DNA from: Caulobacterales bacterium
GTDB taxonomy: Bacteria; Pseudomonadota; Alphaproteobacteria; Caulobacterales; Parvularculaceae
Assembly (NCBI GenBank): GCA_020638525.1
Contig: JACKIL010000005.1
Span: forward strand, 191,693 to 255,692
Reading direction: 5' to 3'
Length of the DNA stretch: 64,000 bases
A program made the translations under genes and the position numbers. Within the stretch, counting starts at the first letter, position 1, and each line of letters opens with the position of its first letter. The notes under the pieces were generated by a model. That model saw only the letters and a program-made list of their open reading frames with translations. It was not told the origin of the DNA and did not search any database. Shown here piece by piece: positions 25,468-33,829 of this stretch.

Positions 25468-27330
25468 ATGACCAGAACTGCGTTTCTCGGCCGCGCGCTT
25501 TGCTCGGCCGCCATGCTGGCTTTGCTCGCCGCTTGCAGCGGCGCCGGCGAGTCCCCGAAAGCGGATGGCCCAAGCGCCCAGACAACCGTCGCCGAGCAGA
25601 ACCAAACAGCGGCGATCAACGAATGGTTCGAGGAAAAATGGGAAGAACAGCTCGCTCGCTCGCCCATGACGCAGACATTTCTCGGCCGCAAGACGAATTA
25701 CGACAAATGGGACGACGATTCTCCGGAATTCCGCGAGGAGAACCATCGCCTCGAACTCGCCGCTCTCAAAGAGATGCGCGACAAGTTCGACTTCGACACG
25801 CTCGACCATTCGGCCCAGCTTTCTTATCGCCTGTTCGAATATGAGGGCGAGCAAAACGAAGCGGCGTGGCCTTTCCGCGATCACTGGTATGAGTTCAGCC
25901 AGTTCCGCGGACCGCATTCGGGCGTTCCCGCTTTTCTGATCAACCAGCATCGCGTCGACACGACTGAAGACGCTGAGGCCTATATCGCGCGCCTTGCCGG
26001 CGTGAAGGATTATCTCGGCCAGCATCAGAAAAACGCAGAAGCCCAGTTCGAGGCCGGAATTAACCCGCCGAAATGGGCCTACTCGCAGATGATCGAGACG
26101 TCGCGCAATGTCATTTCCGGCGCGCCTTTCGATGATGGCGAGGATTCCGTCTTGCTCGCGGACTTCAAGAAGAAGGTCGACGCGCTCGAAATCGACGCGG
26201 CGCAGAAGGCTGACCTCATCTCACGCGCCGAGGTAGCTCTGACCGGATCAGTGAAGCCAGCCTACGAGGCGCTTATCGCCATGTTCGAAGCGCAGGAACC
26301 GCTCGCCACGAACGACGATGGCGCATGGAAGCTACCCGACGGCGACGCCTATTACGCAAGCCAGTTGCAGAAGATGACGACGACGGACATGACGGCCGAC
26401 GAGATTCACAATCTCGGCCTGTCCGAAGTTGCGCGCATCCACAAGGAAATGACGGCGATCAAGGAGCAGGTCGGCTTTGAAGGAAGCCTTCAGGACTTCT
26501 TCGTCTATATGCGCGAAGACCCCGACCGGAAGTTCACCTATCCGAATACGGATGAAGGCCGCGAGCGCTATCTCGCCGAAGCTACCGCGCTTATCGATGA
26601 CATGCGTTCGAGCCTCGACGAGCTTTTCTACACCAAGCCGAAAGCGGCGCTCGTCGTCAAACGGGTCGAGCCCTTCCGCGAACGCTCCGCCGGCAAGGCG
26701 TTCTATCAACGCCCGGCGCCGGACGGCTCGCGCCCCGGCATCTATTACGCCAATCTCTACAATATGGATTCGATGCCGACCTATCAGATGGCCGCGCTCG
26801 CCTATCACGAAGGCATTCCCGGCCATCACATGCAGATCGCCATCGCGCAGGAGCTCGAAGGCGTGCCGAGCTTTCGCCGCTTCGGCGGATACACCGCCTT
26901 CTCCGAAGGCTGGGGCCTTTATTCGGAACTCATTCCCAAAGAAATGGGCCTCTACCCGGACCCCTATTCCGACTTTGGACGTCTCTCAATGGAGCTGTGG
27001 CGCGCCGGGCGCCTCGTCGTCGACACTGGCATCCATTCGAAAAAATGGACGCGCGAAGAAGCGATCCAGTATCTCCTCGACAACACGCCGAACCCGGAAG
27101 GCGACGCGATCAAATCCATCGAACGCTACATCGCCATGCCGGGCCAGGCGACGGCCTACAAGATTGGCATGCTGAAGATCCTCGAACTGCGCCACCGCGC
27201 GGAAGAAGCGCTCGGCGACGATTTCGATGTGAAGGCTTTCCACGATGTCGTCCTGAAAGACGGCTTCGTGCCGCTCGCTATCCTTGAGGAAAATGTCGAC
27301 GCCTGGATCGCGAGCCAGCAGGAGGCCTAA
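25468..27330 (+). CDS. DUF885 family lipoprotein, putative metallopeptidase
   Basis: A 620-residue protein with a lipobox signal (AAMLALLAACSGAG), so probably on the periplasmic face. DUF885 proteins look like zinc peptidases related to carboxypeptidase Taq/M32-like folds; the motif AYHEGIPGHHMQIAIAQE contains the HExxxH-type site, and AFSEGWGLYSELIPKEMG follows it as expected. The substrate is unknown. GGAGG lies six bases before the ATG at 25468; the adjacent ATG at 25465 is too close to it. It follows the ScfR gene by about 95 bases. Confidence 0.87.
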   Translation: MTRTAFLGRALCSAAMLALLAACSGAGESPKADGPSAQTTVAEQNQTAAINEWFEEKWEEQLARSPMTQTFLGRKTNYDKWDDDSPEFREENHRLELAALKEMRDKFDFDTLDHSAQLSYRLFEYEGEQNEAAWPFRDHWYEFSQFRGPHSGVPAFLINQHRVDTTEDAEAYIARLAGVKDYLGQHQKNAEAQFEAGINPPKWAYSQMIETSRNVISGAPFDDGEDSVLLADFKKKVDALEIDAAQKADLISRAEVALTGSVKPAYEALIAMFEAQEPLATNDDGAWKLPDGDAYYASQLQKMTTTDMTADEIHNLGLSEVARIHKEMTAIKEQVGFEGSLQDFFVYMREDPDRKFTYPNTDEGRERYLAEATALIDDMRSSLDELFYTKPKAALVVKRVEPFRERSAGKAFYQRPAPDGSRPGIYYANLYNMDSMPTYQMAALAYHEGIPGHHMQIAIAQELEGVPSFRRFGGYTAFSEGWGLYSELIPKEMGLYPDPYSDFGRLSMELWRAGRLVVDTGIHSKKWTREEAIQYLLDNTPNPEGDAIKSIERYIAMPGQATAYKIGMLKILELRHRAEEALGDDFDVKAFHDVVLKDGFVPLAILEENVDAWIASQQEA

Positions 27331-27365
27331 TTCGGTTGCAAACCATGGCGCTTTGCGCCATCTCC

Positions 27366-27393
27366 GGCGCGCCTTCTGCAATGAAGGCGCGCC
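27366..27393 (+). terminator. Terminator after the DUF885 gene
   Basis: GGCGCGCCTT and AAGGCGCGCC form a 10-bp stem followed by GTTTT, 36 bases after the stop codon. A smaller hairpin (ATGGCGC/GCGCCAT) precedes it. Confidence 0.6.
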
Positions 27394-27408
27394 GTTTTGG
27401 ATGACCCC

Positions 27409-28194
27409 ATGACCGAGCTCGGAAAGCCGCCCCTCTCCGCCTATATCCGCACGAAGAACGAAGCGCGGATGATCGGCGATGTCGTGCGCGCGGCGCTTCA
27501 AGTCGCGGACGAAGTCGTCATCGTCGATTCCGGTTCGACTGACGACACGGTGAAGATCGCGGAGAACGCTGGCGCGCGCGTGATCGCGCATGAATGGCCC
27601 GGCAATGGGCATCAAAAGCGCTTCGCCGAAGAGCAGTGCCGCCATGACTGGCTCTTGGACCTCGATGCGGATGAAATCATCACGCCCGAGCTTTCGCGCG
27701 AAATTGCGGCGCAGTTCGAAAGCGGCGAGCCTTCGTTCCATGTCTACCGCACGCCAATGGCATTCGTGCCAGCCGTCGGCGATGCATGGGTCGGCTTCGG
27801 CGGCTCCGTTCGCCATAAACTCTACGATCGTCGCCAGTTTCGCGCGCCCGCGCATGCGGCGTGGGATCAGTTTGAGATCCCCGCAGGAACGCCAGTCGGG
27901 CGCCTCAACTCTCCGATCTTTCACTACGCCTTCACGGGCGCCGAACACCTGATGGAAAAGCTCAATCGCAATTCCTCGGTGCGCGCGCGCGAAGCGCCGC
28001 TGAAATCGACGCCAATGCTGATCTTGCGCATTCTCTTCGCGCTGCCGTTCTATTTCCTCAAGCGCTACCTCCTCGACGGGCTCTTTCGCGGCGGCGTTTA
28101 CGGATTCGCCTTCGCGATGATGTCCGGCTATGGGCGCTGGCTGCGCGACGTGAAGATGTATGAAAGAGCGCACAAAGAGCGCGGCGGACAATGA
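27409..28194 (+). CDS. Family 2 glycosyltransferase, WaaE/KdtX-like
   Basis: Probably adds a hexose to the lipopolysaccharide core. The sequence starts near SAYIRTKNEARMIGDVVRA, then VVIVDSGSTDDTVKIAE, HDWLLDLDADEIITPEL (DxD metal motif) and SVRHKLYDRR, all in the order seen in the WaaE/KdtX group. A hydrophobic stretch near residues 200-225 (ILFALPFYFLKRYLLDGLF) may anchor it. The first codon could be TTG at 27397; ATG 27409 is taken (261 residues). It overlaps the next gene by four bases (ATGA). Confidence 0.88.
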   Translation: MTELGKPPLSAYIRTKNEARMIGDVVRAALQVADEVVIVDSGSTDDTVKIAENAGARVIAHEWPGNGHQKRFAEEQCRHDWLLDLDADEIITPELSREIAAQFESGEPSFHVYRTPMAFVPAVGDAWVGFGGSVRHKLYDRRQFRAPAHAAWDQFEIPAGTPVGRLNSPIFHYAFTGAEHLMEKLNRNSSVRAREAPLKSTPMLILRILFALPFYFLKRYLLDGLFRGGVYGFAFAMMSGYGRWLRDVKMYERAHKERGGQ

Positions 28195-29018
28195 CGGGCG
28201 AGCCGCCCTTCGGCGCGATGCGCCCGAGCCCCGCGCAGGAGCGTGCACGCGCGATCGCGCAACATTTGCCCGCTAGCTATGCCGGGCGAAAGCTCGCCTC
28301 CCTGTTTCTTGGGCTCGCTGGCGGGCGCCAGAAGCGCGCCTTCGATGTCAATATCTTCCGTGGACAGAAGGCGCGCCTTCACCCCTTCGACAATATTTGC
28401 GAGAAGCGGGTTTATCTGACGCCGCAGCTCTGGGACCCGCAGGAGCGCGCTTTTCTTTCGCAGTACATTGCTTCGTTAACGTCTCCCGACTTCTTCTTCG
28501 CCGATATCGGGGCGAATGTCGGGCTCTACACGCTTTTCGCGCGCGGCGAGACGCTTCATGCCGGAAAGACGTTCCGCGCGATTTGCGTCGAGCCCGATCC
28601 GGAAATGCGCGCGCGACTGATGCAGAACATCGCCTTTTCAGACGCGCAAGGAGAAGTCACCGTTCTGCCGTTCGCCGCCACGGTGGCGCCGGCGCGCCTT
28701 CGTTTCACGATCAACCGCGAAAGCCGCGGCATGAGCCATATCGCCCCGGACGGCGAGATTGAGGTCGAAGGCCGCTCGCTCCTCTCGCTGCTTGAGAGCG
28801 CGCCGCGGATCGATGCGATGAAGATCGACATTGAAGGACATGAATACGCCGCGCTCGCCGCTTTCTTCGCGAATGCGCCGCGCGCGTTATGGCCTCGCCT
28901 TCTGATGATGGAAACCTCGCACGAGAGCAATGAACGCTCGGCGAGCCGTCTCGCAATCGGCGCCGGCTATCGCCCCGCGCTCAACACCGGGCTCAACACG
29001 CTCAGTGTTCTCGACTAA
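28191..29018 (+). CDS. FkbM family methyltransferase
   Basis: S-adenosylmethionine-dependent O-methyltransferase, often acting on sugars in surface glycans. The SAM motif FFADIGANVGLYTLFAR lies around residue 100, followed by ICVEPDPEMRARL and IDAMKIDIEGHEYAAL, which are the FkbM family motifs. It is translationally coupled to the upstream glycosyltransferase through ATGA, so a glycan substrate is likely. The 275-residue gene overlaps the convergent oxygenase by four bases. Confidence 0.88.
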   Translation: MTGEPPFGAMRPSPAQERARAIAQHLPASYAGRKLASLFLGLAGGRQKRAFDVNIFRGQKARLHPFDNICEKRVYLTPQLWDPQERAFLSQYIASLTSPDFFFADIGANVGLYTLFARGETLHAGKTFRAICVEPDPEMRARLMQNIAFSDAQGEVTVLPFAATVAPARLRFTINRESRGMSHIAPDGEIEVEGRSLLSLLESAPRIDAMKIDIEGHEYAALAAFFANAPRALWPRLLMMETSHESNERSASRLAIGAGYRPALNTGLNTLSVLD

Positions 29019-29638
29019 GAGGCGAAGGGGTTAAGCTTCTTCAGGAGCATTTGCAACGCGCCGCGATTTTCTTTGCGGTCGAGCGCATCCTGCGAAACGA
29101 GGAAGGTCGTCTGCACGACATAGCGCTCGCCCGCAAAGGGCGGATGGCCATGCCAACTCGTGTCCGACCGCGCGAAAGCGAAGACATTGCCGGCGAGCGG
29201 GGGAAATTCGAGCGAGAAATCGTCCATGTCATCGGGACCGTTGAGCGCGCGAATGGCGCCGCCTTCCGCCGGATCCCAATCATCGTTGAGATAGATGAGC
29301 ATGGTGGTGATCTTCGAAACGGAGTCGTTGTGAACGCGCCCGTCGCCAATCTTCGACAGCTTGCGCACGGTGATCATGCGCGGCTTGTCCACAAGGTCGA
29401 GCGACAGCTTGTCGGAGAGAATCTCCGCAAGCCGCTTCGACTGCAGGTCGTCGATGAGGGACGCGAAAGCGCCTTTGACGTCAAGCTTCGTCAGCGGAAG
29501 ATAGCCGCTGCGGTCGATCGTAGGATAATCACGGCGCACCTCGCCCGCCTGCGCTTTCGTCAGCGCGCCTTCCGCCGTGATGAACCGGAACGGCGCGTCA
29601 TAGACTTTCGCCGCTTCAAGCGCGTTGAAATTGATCAT
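29015..29638 (-). CDS. 2-oxoglutarate/Fe(II)-dependent oxygenase
   Basis: Hydroxylase of the prolyl-4-hydroxylase-like superfamily; the substrate is unknown. The iron facial triad is visible: H103 and D105 in RVHNDS and a distal His in SWHGHPP (163 or 165), with R172 in GERYVVQ to hold 2-oxoglutarate. The length of 207 residues is usual for the small 2OG-FeII_Oxy group. It is the last gene of the operon permease-hslO-ppk2-oxygenase, 12 bases after ppk2. Confidence 0.85.
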   Translation of the reverse strand: MINFNALEAAKVYDAPFRFITAEGALTKAQAGEVRRDYPTIDRSGYLPLTKLDVKGAFASLIDDLQSKRLAEILSDKLSLDLVDKPRMITVRKLSKIGDGRVHNDSVSKITTMLIYLNDDWDPAEGGAIRALNGPDDMDDFSLEFPPLAGNVFAFARSDTSWHGHPPFAGERYVVQTTFLVSQDALDRKENRGALQMLLKKLNPFAS

Positions 29639-29650
29639 CGCCGGCGCCCC

Positions 29651-30436
29651 TTACGAATAATAGTCCTTAACGAGGTACTTGTATTCTATGCCCGAGCGCT
29701 TGTAACCGCCCGCCTCCGCCGTCTGGCGTTCCGGCAGATCGATCGGCTTGAAGGCTTCCTCGTTATATTCGTAAGGAATCGTATCGAGGATGGAGCGGAT
29801 GCCGTTGAGGCGACCCTTTTCCTTGTCATTGCCGTCAATGACGCGCCATGGCGCATGATCTGTATGCGTCAGTTCGAACATCTTGTTGCGATATTTGGAA
29901 AACTCCGCCCAACGCCGCTGCGCCTCAAGATCAACCGGAGAGAGCTTCCACCGCTTGCGCGGATCGCAGGCGCGATCCTTGAACCGCTTTTCCTGCTCCT
30001 CAGCCGACACCTGAATCCAGTATTTGAGCAGCAAGATGCCGGAATCGACGAGCATTTTTTCGAACATCGGGACTTCCTTCATGAAAGCCTCGTGTTCTTC
30101 CTCGGTGCAAAAGCCCATCACCGGCTCAACGACAGCGCGGTTATACCATGAGCGATCGAAGAGAACGATTTGGCCGCCAGAAGGCAGATGCGCGACATAG
30201 CGCTGGAAATACCACTGCGTGCGCTCGACATCGGAAGGCTTCGGAAGCGCAACGGTGCGCCAGACGCGCGAATTCATTCGGTCAAGGATCGTCTTGATGA
30301 GCCCGCCCTTGCCAGCAGCGTCGCGCCCTTCGAACACGATCGCGATCTTCATCCCTTTGCGGACAACCGTCTCCTGCAGCTTGGCGAGTTCGAATTCGAG
30401 CTCGTTCAGTTCGGATTCGTAGCGCTTATCCTTCAT
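29651..30436 (-). CDS. ppk2: Polyphosphate kinase 2, single-domain
   Basis: Transfers phosphate between polyphosphate and nucleoside diphosphates, usually to make GTP/ATP from polyphosphate. Walker A GRDAAGKGG at residues 37-45, Walker B DRSWYNRA at 94-101, and the lid region with KDRACDPRKRWKLSPVD. The 261-residue length fits class I PPK2. The ATG at 30436 overlaps the hslO stop as ATGA, so translation is coupled. The frame extends upstream only as out-of-phase coding of hslO. Confidence 0.94.
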   Translation of the reverse strand: MKDKRYESELNELEFELAKLQETVVRKGMKIAIVFEGRDAAGKGGLIKTILDRMNSRVWRTVALPKPSDVERTQWYFQRYVAHLPSGGQIVLFDRSWYNRAVVEPVMGFCTEEEHEAFMKEVPMFEKMLVDSGILLLKYWIQVSAEEQEKRFKDRACDPRKRWKLSPVDLEAQRRWAEFSKYRNKMFELTHTDHAPWRVIDGNDKEKGRLNGIRSILDTIPYEYNEEAFKPIDLPERQTAEAGGYKRSGIEYKYLVKDYYS

Positions 30437-31374
30437 GGGGTGTCGATCGCCTCGCCATTTGCATCGAACGTATATTCGCGCCGGCAAAATTCGCAGGCGA
30501 CACGCACGACGCCTTCTTCCATCATATCGGCGAGATCTTCGGGCGAATAGCGCCGCAAGACGGCCGAGATTTTTCCGGCGTTGCAGCCGCATGATGCAGC
30601 GACCGGAGTCGGCTTGAACACCCTGACGCCGTCTTCGTGATAGAGGCGGTAAAGCAGGGTTTCCACGCTGATCGAAGGGTCGAGCAATTCATCGGCCTGC
30701 GTCGTCTCAAGGAGAACCGCAGCGCGCTCCCAGATCTCGCGCTCTTCAGGGCCCTTGAGCGCCGCCTCGCCGCGCTCGCGCACGCCGCCTTCGCCCGGCA
30801 CGAACTGCGCGATGACGCCGCCCGCGCGCCATGTCGCCCGCGCGCCGGGACGCGATACGCTGCCGACAGCGAGTTTCACCGCCGTCGGGATTTGCTCCGA
30901 CTGCTGAAAATAGCCGACCGCTGCGGATGCAAGAGAGTCACCCTCGATCGGGGTCACGCCCTGATAGCGCTCCATGTCAGGCCCCTGATCGATCGTCAGC
31001 GCCATGTGCCCTTCGCCCATCAGCGCGCGAAGACCGCGCAGAGACGGGTCGACCTCGCCGCGCAGGGACGCTGTCGCGCGAACTGCGCCGCCTGCCGTAA
31101 AATCCGCAACGAGCAGCGCTACAGGTCCGTCGCCCTGCGCCTGAAAAATAAGCTTGCCATCGAATTTCAGCGACGCGCCCATGAGGATGACCAGCGCCGT
31201 CGCCTCGCCGATCAGCTCAAGCACGTTCGGCGGATAGGGATGAACGCGAAGGATCTCGTCGATCGCGTCGCCGAGCTTGACGACCCGTCCGCGCACCGCC
31301 GTGTCCCCGACCTGGAAGGGCAGAACGGCGTCGTCGCCCGCTTCAACAATTTCTTCTTCGGCGACTGTGGCCAT
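30433..31374 (-). CDS. hslO: Redox-regulated chaperone Hsp33
   Basis: Holdase activated by oxidants such as hypochlorite through loss of zinc from four cysteines. Those cysteines are present as CxC and CxxC: C262/C264 in ASCGCNAG and C294/C297 in VACEFCRRE. The 313-residue protein begins with DDAVLPFQVGDTAVRGRVV, the Hsp33 N-terminal fold. The start is one base after the permease stop, and its stop overlaps the ppk2 start. Confidence 0.95.
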   Translation of the reverse strand: MATVAEEEIVEAGDDAVLPFQVGDTAVRGRVVKLGDAIDEILRVHPYPPNVLELIGEATALVILMGASLKFDGKLIFQAQGDGPVALLVADFTAGGAVRATASLRGEVDPSLRGLRALMGEGHMALTIDQGPDMERYQGVTPIEGDSLASAAVGYFQQSEQIPTAVKLAVGSVSRPGARATWRAGGVIAQFVPGEGGVRERGEAALKGPEEREIWERAAVLLETTQADELLDPSISVETLLYRLYHEDGVRVFKPTPVAASCGCNAGKISAVLRRYSPEDLADMMEEGVVRVACEFCRREYTFDANGEAIDTP

Positions 31375-31375
31375 G

Positions 31376-32239
31376 TCAGCTTTTCAGTTTGTAGCCGGAT
31401 TTCAGCATCAGATAACACCAGGCGGCGAGCACGACATTGATCCCCATGGTGAAAAGAAACCCGATGAAAAGCGGCGCTTCATGCGCGCCGGTGAAGCCGT
31501 AGCGGAAACCGTCAATGAGATAGAAGACCGGATTGAACCGGCTCGCGCTGAGGAACGGCTCCGGCAGGCTGCTGATCGCGTAGAAGGTTCCGGACAGGAA
31601 GGTGAGCGGCGTGATGACGAAGTTCGTCACGGCCGCCATCTGATCGAATTTCTCGGCCCAGATGCCGCCGATGACGCCGATCATCCCGAACATCAAAGCG
31701 GCCGCGAGGCCGAAATAAGCGATCGCCCAGGGAACCGCGAAATGCATCGGGCTTGTCGAGAACGCCATGAAAGCCGCACTCGTCCCCGCCGTGACGACGC
31801 CGACAAGGAGGCCGCGCGCCGCGGCGCCAACAACAAACGCGACCGTCAGTTCGGAGGCGGACAATGGCGGCATGAGAACATCGACGATCGACCCCTGCAC
31901 CTTGCCGATGATGAGAGAGGAGGACGAATTGGCGAACGCGTTCGTCAGAACCGCCATCATGATGAGGCCGGGCGCCAGAAACTCCGGATAGGGAACGCCG
32001 TGCACCGCCGCGCGCGTCTGCCCGAAGGCCTGCATGAAAACGACGAGAAAGAGGATCGTCGAGATCACCGGCGCGACGATCGTCTGGAAGGCGACCTTCA
32101 TGAACCGGCGGATCTCCTTCGCCGTCAGGGTCCACAGGCCCAGCCAGTTCACCGCGCCGAAACGGCGCTCGCCGAAGCCCGGCGCCGCCTTGATGGCGGC
32201 CGCAAGCGCTGCGTCAGGCGTTGAGAGGGTCGTGCTCAT
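31376..32239 (-). CDS. ABC-2 type transporter permease
   Basis: Membrane subunit of an ABC exporter: about six helices in the ABC-2 layout, with the amphipathic entry EIRRFMKVAFQTIVAPVIST and the conserved VNFVITPLTFLSGTFYAISSLP followed by FNPVFYLIDGFRYGF. These match the YadH/NodJ-like group. The cognate ATPase gene is not adjacent; the next gene upstream is the divergent gcrA. AAAGGTGG lies upstream of the ATG at 32239 (287 residues). It heads the operon with hslO, ppk2 and an oxygenase. Confidence 0.88.
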   Translation of the reverse strand: MSTTLSTPDAALAAAIKAAPGFGERRFGAVNWLGLWTLTAKEIRRFMKVAFQTIVAPVISTILFLVVFMQAFGQTRAAVHGVPYPEFLAPGLIMMAVLTNAFANSSSSLIIGKVQGSIVDVLMPPLSASELTVAFVVGAAARGLLVGVVTAGTSAAFMAFSTSPMHFAVPWAIAYFGLAAALMFGMIGVIGGIWAEKFDQMAAVTNFVITPLTFLSGTFYAISSLPEPFLSASRFNPVFYLIDGFRYGFTGAHEAPLFIGFLFTMGINVVLAAWCYLMLKSGYKLKS

Positions 32240-32518
32240 GAGGAGATCCACCTTTGCCGAACGGATGTGGCGCACCGCCCCTGACGGGTCAAGGAAACGG
32301 GTTTCAACACGTGGAAAATCAGCGCCTTGTGATTTTCACCAGATATTGTGTGCAAAAATTCGACTCGGCGCCATGTTGTGTTTTGGTGCCATGAGAGTAC
32401 TATACCTAGGCTCGTTTTTGAGCGGTTTCAGTAGCCAACACAATATATTGATCATTGGGGCGAGAGCGCGCCGCGACGGGGATTCCGGCTGGCGGCGGCG
32501 ACAGGCAAGGAGCGGCAA

Positions 32519-33034
32519 ATGGCTTGGGATGACGATCGGGTCGAGCTTCTGAAAAAGTTTTGGTCCGAAGGCCTTTCGGCCAGTCAGATAGCGTCGAAGA
32601 TGGGCGGCGTGACGCGCAACGCCGTCATTGGGAAGGTTCACCGGCTCGGTCTTTCAGGCCGCGCTACGCCCGCCAAGCCGCAACGCGGCCGCGCCTATGA
32701 TCATGTCGAAGAAGAAACAGTCATTGGCGAGCACCGTCATGAGCCAGTGATGAAGCCGATCATTCCGGAGCCCGAATTTACGGCGCCGCTGGTTCTGGAC
32801 ACGGGCGACCGCACCACGGTCGCGACGCTCAAGAACAATATGTGCAAATGGCCGATCGGCGACCCGGCGCGCGACGATTTCCATTTCTGCGGCCAGCCGA
32901 CTTCGTCCGGCAAATCCTACTGCGCCTATCATGCGCGCCTCGCCTTCCAGCCGACGCAATCCCGCCGCCCGGAGCGCCCCGAGCCCATGCGCATCAGCGC
33001 TGGCGAAGCTCCCCGCCGTCGCGCCGCCGGCTAA
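32519..33034 (+). CDS. gcrA: Cell cycle regulator GcrA
   Basis: Sigma-70-associated transcription factor that acts at GANTC sites methylated by CcrM and drives S-phase genes. The N-terminal helix-turn-helix is nearly invariant (MAWDDDRVELLKKFWSEG, then ASQIASKMGGVTRNAVIGKV). The C-terminal sigma-binding domain shows MCKWPIGDP, FHFCGQP and SYCAYHARLAF. The 171-residue length is normal. AAGGAG precedes the start. Two GANTC sites lie upstream (32362-32366, 32481-32485), compatible with methylation-dependent control. Confidence 0.96.
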   Translation: MAWDDDRVELLKKFWSEGLSASQIASKMGGVTRNAVIGKVHRLGLSGRATPAKPQRGRAYDHVEEETVIGEHRHEPVMKPIIPEPEFTAPLVLDTGDRTTVATLKNNMCKWPIGDPARDDFHFCGQPTSSGKSYCAYHARLAFQPTQSRRPERPEPMRISAGEAPRRRAAG

Positions 33035-33058
33035 AGGATCATTTCAGATTCAAAATGA

Positions 33059-33085
33059 AAAGGCCCGCCAATGGCGGGCCTTTTT
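33059..33085 (+). terminator. Terminator of gcrA
   Basis: AAAGGCCCGCC and GGCGGGCCTTT pair over a 3-base loop and run into a T-tract, 24 bases after the gcrA stop. By symmetry it can also end the convergent phoB transcript. Confidence 0.88.
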
Positions 33086-33106
33086 GTATTCGTGCCGTAT
33101 CCGAAA

Positions 33107-33799
33107 CTACCGTTCCGGACTTAGCGAGTACCCCGCCGAACGCACGGTGCGGATCGGATCGCCATCCGCGGCCTTGTTGAGCGCCTTCCGGAGGCGTCCG
33201 ATGTGGACGTCGACCGTCCGAACCTCGACATAAACGTCGGAGCCCCAGACCGCGTTCAGAAGCTGCTCGCGCGAGAAGACGCGGCCAGGATGCTGGATGA
33301 GATGGTCGAGGAGGCGAAACTCCGTCGGCCCGAGATGGACCTCGGCCTCGCCACGCCAGACGCGGTGCGCGGTCCGGTCGACACGGATATCGCCGACCTT
33401 GACCTCTTCCTGCACCAGCGCCGGCCGGATGCGGCGGAGCACGGCGCGCACGCGCGCGATGAGCTCGTTGGTGGAGAAGGGCTTGGTCAGGTAATCGTCG
33501 GCTCCCGTCTCAAGGCCCCGGATACGGTCGGCCTCTTCCGAGCGGGCCGTCAGCATGATGATTGGCAGGTTCTTGGTCTCCGCCTTGGAGCGGATCTGCC
33601 GGCAGACCTCGATGCCGGAAACGCGAGGGAGCATCCAGTCGAGGATCACGATGTCGGGCTGGAATTCCTCGATCTTCATCAGCGCCTCTTCGCCATCAGC
33701 GGCGAGCGCGACGTCGAAATTCTCCCGGCGCAAATTGTATTCAAGAAGCGTCGCGAGCGCTTCTTCGTCCTCGACGACCAGAACGCGGGTATTGGCCAT
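33107..33799 (-). CDS. phoB: Phosphate regulon response regulator PhoB
   Basis: OmpR-type response regulator for phosphate starvation. The receiver has the acidic pair in VVEDEE, the phosphorylated D54 in VILDWMLPRV, and Lys in DDYLTKPF. The C-terminal winged helix contains LGPTEFRLLDHLIQHPGRVF followed by VWGSDVYVEVRTVDVHIGRL, which is characteristic of PhoB rather than other OmpR-type regulators. It has 230 residues and follows phoU by about 30 bases on the same strand. Confidence 0.94.
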   Translation of the reverse strand: MANTRVLVVEDEEALATLLEYNLRRENFDVALAADGEEALMKIEEFQPDIVILDWMLPRVSGIEVCRQIRSKAETKNLPIIMLTARSEEADRIRGLETGADDYLTKPFSTNELIARVRAVLRRIRPALVQEEVKVGDIRVDRTAHRVWRGEAEVHLGPTEFRLLDHLIQHPGRVFSREQLLNAVWGSDVYVEVRTVDVHIGRLRKALNKAADGDPIRTVRSAGYSLSPER

Positions 33800-33829
33800 T
33801 ACTAACTACTCCGGCTGCTGACGGCGCCG

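Noticed and set aside
26986..28248. A 420-codon open frame on the minus strand
   Set aside because: It spans the ends of three well-supported plus-strand genes (DUF885, GT2, FkbM) and has no family features of its own.
29051..30151. A 366-codon open frame on the plus strand
   Set aside because: Complement of the oxygenase and PPK2 genes, whose motifs are unambiguous.
31277..32224. A 315-codon highly charged frame on the plus strand
   Set aside because: Complement of the permease gene; charged composition is the mirror of hydrophobic codons.
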